From Saccharopolyspora shandongensis (GTDB lineage: Bacteria; Actinomycetota; Actinomycetes; Mycobacteriales; Pseudonocardiaceae): a DNA stretch of 64,000 nucleotides. The notes beneath the pieces were generated by a model. The model made no database searches. It was not told the DNA's origin and worked only from the letters and a program-made list of their open reading frames with translations. This document shows positions 45,001-57,000 of the stretch, piece by piece. The stretch is taken from the NCBI RefSeq assembly GCF_900106995.1, contig NZ_FNOK01000030.1, forward strand, positions 1-64,000, written 5' to 3'. Every line of letters begins with the position of its first letter. The stretch's first letter is position 1. Both the position numbers and the translations under genes were made by a program.

Positions 45001-48000
45001 GCACGTCGCGACGGAGATCGATCAGGAGGCCGTGTCAGAGGACAACGGTGATGAAAGCCCCACTGCGGAGATCAACCGGATCAGGGTCCGGGGTCTCATA
45101 GCGCTTGTCGGGTTGCAGCTGAAGGAGGACGAGAACACATCGCCCGAGGAGCGCAACCAGGCCGCGTACGACCTGTCGCGCTGGGTGGTGATCAATCGGC
45201 GGCTGGCTTTCTGGAGCACCGCCCTGCCGGGGTGGTCTGCCGAGCAGGTGGACGTCTCGGCTGGTGTCGACGCCATCGCGGACGAGGCCGCCGAGATCGC
45301 CGTCGAGATCGAGCGGGAATACGGCGTGCAGCTCAATTCCAGGCTCGGTGCGAGGCATCAGACCGGGCGGTACCCGGACGCGCCGCCGATCGAGGCGGAG
45401 GCGGTGCAACCGCGTCCGTGGAAGCTGGACGAACTCCGCGGTGTCCGGGCCGCGCTTAAGCACTTCGCGCCGATCCTCGGGGCCCGCCGCGCGAGCTCCG
45501 CGCGGGCCGGCGAGGCGCAGGAGGTTCGTTCGGTCGGTGCGGTCACCTTCAGCCTGGATCCCGACGGGGTCGATTTCTCCGCGCAGGGGCAGTACTTCCG
45601 CGACGTCCAGGCGTTCACCTTGTTCTCCGGTGGGGCGGTCGACTTCGGTGGCGGCGAGCGCGGTGTGGAGGCGCTGGCGACCCACGAACTGACCCATGGC
45701 CTGGCCCGCTACGCCCTCCCCGATTACGCGGGTGCGTTTGGCACGTGGGGGGCTGACGGGCGGCCGATCCTGGTGGACGGCGCCGAGTCGCCGTACGCGG
45801 GCGCGGAGTCCGCGGAGGACGACCTCATCGCGTCCATCGAGGCGGCGCGCGACGACCTGGACGCTTTCCGCGCCGTGGCGCCCCGGCATGCCGATGCGAT
45901 AGTCGGCATCTGGGAGCGGAACCGGGAGTTGTTCGACGATGAGGCGGACGCCGAGGTGATCGCGGAGTTCCTGGACGACGACGAGCAGGTGGCGTTCAAC
46001 GAGGCGGTCGGCGCGTGGACGGCGGATGACTGGCCGAACTTCAAGGACGAGCCGCCGATCACCTTGTACGGCGCGACGAATGCTTCGGAAGACCTGTCCG
46101 AAGCGGTGATGTATTACTTCGTCGAGCCGGAGACGTTGCGGGAGAAGGCGCCGCTTCGCGCCGCCTACCTGGACGACCTGATCGCGGAGTGGTCCCGCGC
46201 GCCCGAGAACACGGCCGGGTTCTTCTCGGGTGACTCTCCGGCGCATCGGTCGGAGCACCGGTATTTCTCGGATGTCGTGGCGGAGGAGCACAAGTGGTTG
46301 TTCGTCATCAATCCGCTCGATCATCAGGATGCTTTTGATCGGTTTCCTGAGGATCCCGCGTCGATGTATGACGAGGACAAGTCGCCGGGGTTCAAGGACT
46401 CCATGCTCGAGGCGTTCGCGAAGGTGCTCGATGGTGACCATGTGCGCATCTCGCAGATGGGCTGGGCGCAGTACGTGGAGCTGTTCGGGATGGTCACCCG
46501 GCGCACCGAAGGCGACTTCGAGATCATGGGTGTGGATGGGAGCTCGGTGTCCTTCGGCCTGGGGGCGTCCAAGCCCGATGGCGAGGTATTGAGACTGCGG
46601 GTGGCCGGCAGGCCTTTGATGTCGAGCATGGACGAATACGGGATGGCGGAGGAGGAAGGCCGTCCGCTGCCGCTCACCGTTCACCAGCACGACGAGTACG
46701 GCGTTCCCATGGTGCACACCATGTACGACGCCGATGACATGCCGGCGCTGGTCGACGGGATGTTCGAGGAGTTCCGCGCCGCCGTCGACCGTGCCCAGGG
46801 CGATCAGGCGAAGACCCTCGAGGAGATCGGGAAACTCGTGCGGAGCCTTCACGTGCTCCATCTGTTCGCGGACGGCAATGGGCGTCTGAACGTGTTCCTG
46901 CTGCTCCAGTTGCTCCTGCTGGAGCACGGGTTCCGGCCTGTCGTCGATCAGCGGCTGAACAAGCTCTTCAACGGCGGCTTCTCCGTCGCGAAGATCGCCG
47001 ACGTGCTGTCGAGGGCGCAGCACGTGGACCTCGCCGAGTACGTGGCCGACCTGCGCCCGGATGACGACTCCGCCGATCACTTCCGGATTCCGACCCCGCC
47101 GCCCGACGGCGAGTCCGCCGGTGATTTCCGGATTCCGACGCCGACGCACGACTGGCCAACCCGCGACATGGCCACGTTCTCGTCGGACGAAGGCGGCGAG
47201 CGGCTGGTGGGCCTGGATGCGAAGGGCGAGCAGCGCTACTTCACCGGCGACCGAGTCCAGATGACGCCGCTGGTGGACGGCGGCCGGCGTGCCGTCGGAG
47301 TCGCCTTCGCGGACGCGTCCGACTCGGCCAGCAGCTTGCTCCAGCAGTACCTGAGCGGCCCCGCTCAGTCGTTCCTCTACGCGACCACGAACGAAAGCGA
47401 TGAACACCCGGCAGACGTCACCGAGTTGCTCCGGATCCCCGCATCGCAGATCGAGCCGGGGCAGCTGGGCGAGTCTTTCACGCTCGCCGCCCACGGGAAC
47501 GCTCCGGAGTTCGGGCGTGGCCTCGCCAGGATCATGGTCGGCGGGGGAGAGCCGACAGCCTGGCGGGAGGTCGAGGTACGGGGTTCCGAGCTGGCAAGGA
47601 TCATGATGCGCTCGCCGGAATTCCAGGCGATGGCCGCCCTCGGCCGGCTGCGCACGATCAACCTCATGGTCTGCCACGCGGCCCGGGACCCCGAATCGGG
47701 TGTCGCGGCCGAGTTCTACCGGGAGGTGCGTTCGCGATTCCCCGGAGTCGTCGTCAACGCGTCGACCCACGCGATCGGGACCATCGAGGTCGGCAGCCTC
47801 AGCGTTCCGACGGTGGCCAGCGGCGGATCCCTGATCACCCTGGGCGGCCAGTCACCGGGGCACGATCCGACGCTCGACGAAGTCCTCGAGTCGCTCCGGA
47901 GCTGGCACACCGTGCGCGAGGCGGAGCGCACGCACTACGCGGCGCAGCTCCCGCTGTTCGATGCGGTGAATCGCGCGTACGTGATCCGCCAGGCCCTGCT

Positions 48001-51000
48001 GCCTGACATGCGCATCCACCGGATGCTGAACCTGCTCAGCGTGCACGGGCTGGCCGAAGCCGATGCCGGCGCGGAGAACGCGGGGATCGCGTGGGCCGCT
48101 GCGCTGGAGTCCATGCGCCTCGATCCGCAGCTGCGGCCGGTCCGTTCGGTGATAACCGGCCTGATCGACCCGGCGACCGGCAGCTTCGTGCCTGTGCCGG
48201 TGCCACCTGATGCGGCACGGCTGGTGGCGGTCGGCCCCGAGGTGGACGGCCCGGACGGGCACGTCGTCCGCATGGCCAGGTGGGCGACGGAGCCGAACGC
48301 GGCTTCCTCACGGACCATCGATGCCACGCCTGGCGATCGCCCCACGAGCTCGAACCTCGCGACGTTCAGCGCGAACCCGGCCGTGGACGACGGCGATGCC
48401 GAGGACGACGGTGGTTTCCGGATCCCGACGCCGCCGCCGGAGGATTCGGACGAGCGCGACTTCGCGGCGATCTTCGCGGACCTGAACCCGTCGAACTTCC
48501 GGAACAGGGCGGAATGGGACGCCGCGTGGGACGTCCGGCTCGAAACGGCGCGGAACAACCTCGCCGCACTGCCCGCCGCGGAGGCCGAACGGCTGCGGAT
48601 CGCCGCGCACGTCGCGACGGGGATCGACCAGGACGCCTTGGCCGAGGACAGCGATGACGACAATCCCGCCGCGGAGACCAACCGGATCAGGATCCGGGGC
48701 CTCATAGCGCTTGTCGGGTTGCAGCTGAAGGAGGACGAGCACGCCGCGCCCGAGGACCGCAACCAGGCCGGCTACGACCTGTCGCGCTGGGTGGTGATCA
48801 ACCGGCGGCTGGCTTCCTGGGGCACCGGCCTGCCGGGGTGGCGGGCCGAACAGGTCGACGTCGAGGAGGGCGTCGACGCCACGGCCCTGGCGCTTGAGGC
48901 CGCTGAGATCGCCCGCGAGATCGAGCGGGATTACGGCGTCGTGCTCAATTCCCGCCTCGGCGCGAGGTACCAGGCCGACAGGCACCCGGATGCTCCGCAG
49001 ATCGAGGCCGATGCTGTGCGGCCGCGCCCGTGGAAGCTCGACGAACTCCGCGGTATCCGGGCCGCGCTCAAGCACTTCGCACCGATCCTCGGGGCCCGCC
49101 GCGCGAGCTCCGCGCGCGGCGGCGAAGCGCAGGAGGTTCGTTCGGTCGGCGCGGTCACCTTCAGCCTCGACGCCGACGGGGCCGACTTCACCGCTCAGGG
49201 CGAGTACTTCGACGAGACCGGAACGTTCAACCTGTTCTCCGGCGGGACGGTCGGACTCGAAGACCCCGAACGCGGGGTGGAGAAGCTGGCGACCCACGAA
49301 CTGGCCCACGGCCTGGTCGATTACGCCGTCCCCGGTTACGCGCGCGCGTTCGGGACGTGGGGAGCCGACGGGCGGCCGATCCTCGTGGACGACGCCGAGC
49401 CGCCGCACGAGGGCGCGACGACCGCCAAGGACGACCTCATCGCGTCCATCGAGGCGGCGCGCAACGACCTGGACGGCTTCCGCGCCGTGGCGCCCCGGCA
49501 CGCTGACGCGATCGTCGACATCTGGCAGCGGAACCAGGAGCTGTTCGCGGACGAGGACGACGCCGAGATGATCGCGGAATCCCTGGAGCGCGAGGACCGG
49601 GTGGCGTTCAACGAAGCTGTCGGCGCGTGGACCGGGGACGACTGGCCGAACTTCGAGGGCGAGCCGCCGATCACCCTGTATGGCGCGACGAATGCTTCGG
49701 AAGACCTGTCCGAAGCGGTGATGTACTACTTCGTTGAGCCGGACGCGTTGCGGGAGAAGGCGCCGCTTCGCGCCGCCTACCTGGATGACCTGATCGCGGA
49801 GTGGTCGCGCGCGCCCGAGAACACGGCCGCGTTCTGGCACGCCGGCCCGCACGGCGAGCAGCAGACCGGACCGACCCAGGATCCGTACCGATCGGCCGGG
49901 GAACTGCTGGCCGATCTGCAGGCGGCGGCCGTCACCACGGACCTGCCCGTGCCGACGTTCGATCCCGGCAGCCTGCTGCTGGATGCCCCGAACTCGGGGC
50001 CGGACGTGTTCGAGCTCCGCAACGCACCTGACGCGCCGGAATTCCTGTCCGGCCGGGATTATTCGGCTCTGGATGGCGCCGGCTCGGTGGAATTCCTGCG
50101 CGCGCTGGACATGGCGGCGGGCACGCGGCCCACGCGCGAGGACATGGCGCCGGAGCGGTTCGCCGCGGCCGACGCACGGTTGTCGGTCGTCGTCGAGCCG
50201 AGCGCCGATGCCAGGGAGAACTGGGCGTTCGAGCCGGATCTGCCGCCGCTGCCGGAGAAACTGGACTTCTCGCGGCTGATGAGTGGCATCTGGTTGGGCG
50301 GCCCGTTGCGCGATTCGGGCACCATGCAGGCGTTCCGCGAGAACTTCGGTGCGGCCGCGACCCGCAACGCCGGGAAGGTCCAGGCGGTGCTGTGGACGGA
50401 CGTGCCGCGCCAGGTGTTCGAGGACGCCGCCGCGGGCAAGACCGGCTTCGCCGGCCTGATCTCCTACGACGATGTGCGGTCCATGGCTCAATGGGCCCGG
50501 GAGCACAACATCGTCCTGGCGAACGTGGGCGAGGTGTTCAACAGCTCCGCACCGATGGAACTGCAGGAGTTCTACTCGGTCGAGATGGCGAAGCAGACCG
50601 GCCCCGGGTACGCCGCCGCCAGCGACATCCTCCGCCTGGAGATCCTTCGGCGCTTCGGCGGCATCTACACCGATGGCGACAACGCCGTCGGCGATCTGCC
50701 GGCGAAGGCTGACTTCCTGAAGACGCGCCTGGCCTTCGCGATGCCGGAGAGCTATTGGGGCAACAGCGCTTTCGCGATGCCGAAGGGCCACCCCCTCGCG
50801 CAGATCTACCTCGACGAGATCCGGCGCGCCTACCGCAGGCCCGACGACCTGATGATGGCCTTCGCCCCGAAGGCCCACCAGGGGGACCGCGAGACCTTCA
50901 AGACCGCCATTCGGCGCAGGTCCGTGATGTACCGGACCGGGCCGAACCTGCTCGAACAAGTCGCCGAAACGGTCGGCCTCACGGAGAACATCGGGCAGAT

Positions 51001-54000
51001 ACCCAAGATGGACTACATCTCCGTGGGCGAGGGCGTCAGCTGGCTCAAGGAGCAACCGCGCCCCACGCCCGCCTCGGTGCCGCGCGCCACGACGCTGGAT
51101 CTCACGAAACGGGTCGTGCAGACGCTCGTCCGCGACCTGGTCAAGCGCAAGGGTGATCTGAACCTGGCCGGCGTGGCCGACGCCGTGATGCGGCACCCCC
51201 AGCCGGGGCTGGTCTGGAATGCGGCGGTCGAGTTCATCGCCTCGGTGCCGGCGTTCGCGGGCCAGGTGCGCTCGGTGACCGACGGTTGGTACGTCCGGGA
51301 GGTCCTCAGCGAGCGCCCCGCCCGCCACGGCTCCCACCTGGACTTCCAGGTGCGGCTGCCGGATCGCGCGCGGGAGTTCCTCGACTACGACCCGGCGCGG
51401 CGGAAGTTCGAGCACGGCCGGTACCGGGCGCCGGGCCGCCTGCGCACCCCGGAGGAGGTGGGCGACGCCGGGATCGGCGGGTCGACCGACGCGGAGATCG
51501 TCCGGCAGGAGATTCCTGCGATCACCCAGGGCCCCGCGTACTTCGGGGTGGATCCCGGTCCGACGGCGCACTCCGATGGGCTCCCGCCGAGCGACTCGCC
51601 GCCGGCACCGGACGACGGTGACAGCGATGCCGAGGACGCTGGTGGTTTCCGGATTCCGTCGCCGGCGCCGGAGGAGTCGGATGGGCGTGATTTCGCGGCG
51701 ATCTTCGCGGACCTGGATCCGTCGAACTTCGGAGGCCGGGCGGATTGGGGCGCGGCGTGGGATGTGCGGTTCGCGATGGCGCGGGACGATCTTGCTGCGT
51801 TGCCGCTGGAAGAGGCTGAGCGTCTGCGGGTCGCCGCGCATGTGGTGACGGGGATTGATCAGGATGCTTTGGCCGAGGACAGCGACGAAGGGCCTGCCGC
51901 GGCGATCAACCGGAGCAGGATCCGGGGTCTGATAGCGCTTGTCGGGTTGCAGTTGAAGGAGGACGCGCACGTTTCGCCCGAGGATCGGAATCGGGCTGCG
52001 TATGACCTGTCGCGTTGGGTGGTGATCAACCGGCGGCTGGCTTCGTGGGGTACCAACTTGCCGGGGTGGCGTGACGAGCAGGTCGATGCCGAGGAGGGTG
52101 TCGACGCCACTGCCCTGGTGGATGAGGCTGCCGGGATCGCCAGCGAGATCGAGCGGGAATACGGCGTCGTGCTCAATTCCAGGCTCGGCGCGAGGTACCA
52201 GGCCGGCAGGCGCCCAGAGGCGCCGCAGGTCGAGGCGGAGGCGGTGCAGCCGCGCCCGTGGAAGTTGGGCGAGCTCCGCGGCGTCCGGGCAGCGCTCGAG
52301 CACTTCGCGCCGATCCTCGGGGACCGCCGCGCGAGCTCCTCGCGCGGCGGCGAGGCGCAGGAGGTTCGTTCGGTCGGTGCGGTCACCTTCAGCCTCAATC
52401 CCGACGGGGTCGACTTCACCTGTAAGGGCGAGTACCTCGAGGAGGCCGGGACGTTCAACTTGTTCCGCGGCGGGGCGGTCGGGCTCGATGACCCCGAACG
52501 CGGGGTGGAGGCGCTGGCGACCCACGAGCTGGCCCACGGCCTGGTCTATTACGCCCTCCCCGAATACACGCGCGCGTTCGGCACGTGGGGTGCCGACGGG
52601 CGGCCGGTCCTGGTGGACGGCGCGGAGCCGCCGTACGCGGGCGCGGCGACCGCGAAGGCCGACTTCATCGCGTCCATCAAGGCGGCGCGTGGCGACTTGG
52701 ACGGTTTCCGTGCCGTGGCGCCCCGGCACGCTGAGGCGATCGCCGGTATCTGGAGGCGGAACCCGAAGTTGTTCGCGGACGAGGGCGACGCCGAGATGAT
52801 CGCGGAATCCCTGGAGCGCGAGGACCGGGTGGCGTTCAACGAGGCTGTCGGCGCGTGGACTGCGGACGACTGGCCGAACTTCGCGGGCGAGCCGCCGATC
52901 ACCCTGTATGGGGCGACGAATGCTTGGGAGGACTTGTCCGAAGCGGTGAAGTATTACTTCGTCAAGCCGGAGGCGTTGCGGGAGACGGCGCCGTTGCGGG
53001 CCGCTTTCCTGGATGGCCTGATCGCGGAGTGGTCGCGTTCGCCGGTGGGTGAGGTGGGTGACGCCGGGATCGGTGGGTCGACCGACGCGGAGATCGTCCG
53101 GCAGGAGACTCCCGTCGCCGCCCAGGGCCCCGCGTACTTCGGGGCGGATCCCGGTCCGACGGCGCACTCCGATGGGCTCCCGCTGAGCGACTCGGCGCCG
53201 TCACCGGACGAGCACGCTCTCGACGATTCGTCTCGGTCCGAAACGACCCTTGCCGCACCAGAGGATTCCACTTCGGACGGTGCGCTTCCCACCGCGACCA
53301 GTGAAGGCCCCTCGTACCGAGCTCCGCACGGCATCGGGCAGGGGCGTGGCTCGGTCGAGTTCCACGACGAAGCGGCCACCCTCCGGCGGATCGCCGGGGC
53401 GATCGCGGCCGAGGTCAACGACCGGCACCGCACATTGCAGCCCCGGAAGACGTTCCTGGACAAGGTGATCTCGGCGATCAGGGCGGCCGTCCGCGCGGCG
53501 ACGGCCACGCGATCGGAACCGGTGAGCACCGCCGAGTTCAACGAGCGGGCGATCGCGGACCTGTTCGGCCCGGATGCCGACAGGTCGCCGAAGAGCGCGC
53601 TGGACGCCATGCTCAACGGCGGGCTGACCGCGCGCGTGCAGGTGCGGACCCCGCTGGGCGTCGTCGGGCAGGACGTCGTCGTGCGGGCGACCCTCGGCCA
53701 CGGTGCCTACCAGGGCGCCCGGCGCGGGATCCGGCAACCCGCGCCGACCCCGCTGAGCTGGTTCACCAGGCTCGCCGCGGGGATGCTCGCGTCGAGCTCA
53801 GACCTCAGCACCACTGCGGATGCCGAGGTCGCGACCGAGGAACTGGCGGAGTTCAGCCACGACCTGCGGATCACCCTGCACGCGCCGGAAGGCGAGTTCA
53901 GCCGCGAGGTGGTCGTCCCCGGCGCGGTCGACTCCACTGTCGCGGCAGCGGAGGCGCTCCCAGCACCGGCCGTGGACGAACCGGTGCGCGTCGAGCCGAA

Positions 54001-57000
54001 GTCGCTCCGCAAGGCACGTGCGGGAGCCGGGATCAGGCCGTCCGCCCACATCACGGCTACCCCGGCACCCGCCGTGGAACTGCACCGAACGCTGAACCGG
54101 ATCTTCTACCCGGCGGACCCGCCCGGCCGCGACGGCAGGACCCGGCCGCCGGCCGGAGCGCAGAGCATCCGCCGCGCGATGGACGCCACCGATCCTGGCC
54201 GGTTGTGGCAGCACCTGCGGGAGGCCCTGTCGGCACGGGGCTACGTCATCGCGGGCAAGGGCGCGCTGTCCGAACTGGCGGTCAAGGTCGACCTCCACGA
54301 CCGGCAGCTGCTCGGATCGTTCGAGGCCCCGGATGGGAGCACCCGCTACCGCGTGCGAGCCACGCCCACCTGGGAGGTCACGCCGTCCTACAAGTCCTGG
54401 CCGGACAACGCGAAGTGGTCCACGACGCTGCGCAGCGACCCGGACCAGCCGGTCGAGCTGGAGGTCGATGAGGAAGGGCTCGTCGACCTCGGACTCGCCG
54501 AGACGACGGATTCCGGCGAGGTGAGTCCGGTCGCGGACGTCCTGCGCGGCATGCCGGACTACCTCGCCGACGGCGAGGGGCTGGGCGAAGCCGTCCAGTA
54601 CCTCCCGGTCGACGGGATCGACGTGGGCACGGCGTTCCGCAGCATGCTGCCGCCGCGGCCGCGGAAGCTGACCAAGCCGGCACCCGCCGGGGGCGGGACG
54701 CACCGGCTCCGGGGCCTGCGGCACGTCCAGCGGGCGATGCGGAACGAGGTGGCGAGCCTGCTCGGCGACGGCCGCCGGTTCGGCGTGAAGGTCGACGGCA
54801 GGCCCCACGAGCTGATCGTCCGGGCCCGCCTAGACTGGGACGAAGCCGTTTCCCTGGAAGGAAAACCGCGCTGGACCTATCCGCCGGAGACCCGCTACCG
54901 GCGCTTTCACGAGGCGCGTTCCGAGTACTCGGCGGAACCGTCGGCCACGGTGCCGGTGCTGATGACGGCGTCGCCGCCGATGGTGTTCCTGGCGACGTTG
55001 TCGGGCACCACCAACGTCAACCGCCAGACCCAGCGGGACGTTTCCGAGGAGCACAAGCGGGCCGCGCTCGTGCTGGACCTGGACGTGCGCAAGTCCGAGG
55101 CGCACGTGTCCTACGAGCTGGAGCTGCGCGACGCCCGAGGCTCGGTCGTCGGCACGACGGGGCACGGGGAGCAGCCCGGGCTGCGCGGCAGGTTCCGGTT
55201 CGGGCATCCCAAGACTGCGAGGCCCAGCTCGGGGCAGGGGCTCAAGCCCGTCGTGTCGGCGCCGCCGAAGGACTTCGCGCTCGAAGAGCTGCTCGTCGAC
55301 ACCCCGGCCGACTCGTCGTTCTTCGACCAGGTGGCGCGGATGCTCCCGGAGCACGTGACCGCGATCGGCGCGCCGGGACGCGAGGCGCTGCAGGAGTTCC
55401 TGCACCGGACGAACATCAAGGCCGAGCTGACGGGCATGGTCGCGGCGGACCCGGTCGGGTCCCCGGACAGCGGCTGGCGGCGGTCTCAGCCGCTGCTCGC
55501 CGGGCCGGACAGCCCGCCGGTGGACCAGCTGCGCAACGGGTCGGTGGTCGAGATGCGCGCGGTGCCGAGCCGCGTGGAGATCATCGAGGAGACCGACGAC
55601 GCGCCGTACCTGCTCGACTGGGACAACACGAAGACCGCCCGCACCGACGGCAAGAAGGCCAAGCACCGCAGCGGTTTCAGCCTGTTCTACGGCGGCTTCA
55701 TGACCATCGGCGCCTTCCTGGTGACCCTGGGCGGCGCGATCGACTTCAGCCACCAGCGCATCTTCGGCAGCCGGTTCAAGCGGGAGACCGGCATCCGCTT
55801 CGAGCACGACTTCACCGGCCGGCTGGTCCGCTACCGGACCGTCTACCGGCTGCAGGTCCGGGTGATCGGCCGGCCGCCGGTGTTCCTGGAGGGCGATCTC
55901 AACGGCTACCAGTGGGCCACCCGCGAGCGGGCGCTGGCCTCGGGCCTCATCGACCCGGCCGGACCGGACGAGCACGCACCCGAGTACCGGCCGAAGGACG
56001 CGCGCGAGCGGTACGCGCCCGCGCACCTGGAATCCGGCCTGTCGACCGCGGGCGCCAAGATCCACGCGTTCCGGGGCCGGGACCGGATCTACGCGGCGAT
56101 CGCCGACACGTTGCGCAAGGTCCCCGACCACCGCCTCTACCACTTCAGCTCGTCGGAGTTCATCAAGCACTTCGACGACCCGGACCTGGCCGCGGGCCTG
56201 AAGCCGCTGATCAACGACATCTCCCGGCGGCAGCGCAAGGCCAAGTCCCGGCTGTCGGACAAGCAGCTGATGCAGCTCGTCGACCGGATGCTCGGGCCTG
56301 GCCTGGTCATCCCGCTGGTCAAGCAGGGGACCTTCACCGACACCGTGGTCACCGTCCGGCTCAAGGCCACGATGCGGGACCTCGTCGACGGCGACCTCCA
56401 GATCGGCGTGCACGGCTCCACGACGGAGACCAGGACCAAGGAGTACGAGACCCGCGGGTTCTCCGCGAACAGGTCGACCAGCGCGGGCATCGGGCCGCAC
56501 GGCCGGCTCACCAACCTGCTCGGCACGGCCACGAACATCCTGATGGCCACCGTCCGCTTCGGCCGGACCTGGTCGAGCGCGGCGGACGTCGGCAACGACA
56601 CCGGGAAGGTCACCGAGCACAAGCACGGCGGCATCACCTTCGGCCCGACCGGTGGTCAGGGCGAGACGCCGCTGCGCCACTTCAAGGCCGACCTGGTGAT
56701 CACCCCCGAACTGGACTCGCACACGCGCACCACCAAGCTCCTGCGCCGCCTCACCCCCGGCCGCCCGGGACGGCACCGGCTCGACGTCCGGCCGGTTCGC
56801 CTGGTGGGGGAGCACCGCGGCCTGGGGCCGGACCACGAGCAGCAGGTGCCGGTCGAGCTGCTGGTGCCCGACCACCTGACCACCGCCGAGGCGCCCGCCG
56901 AGTTGGTGGTCGAGCCTGCCGCGGTCGAACCGCTGCCGACCGGCACGCTGATCGACGAGCTCCCGAAGGGCGATCGCGCGCTGGAGGGGGCCGACGTGCT

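Noticed and set aside
48308..53167. Very long open frame on the minus strand opposite the giant gene
   Set aside because: It mirrors the plus-strand codon bias of a GC-rich gene, gives Arg/Pro/His-rich text without domains, and lies wholly under the well-supported plus-strand frame. The same holds for the long minus frames at 7.5-11.7, 25.3-29.5, 34.5-37.6 and 54.8-58.7 kb.
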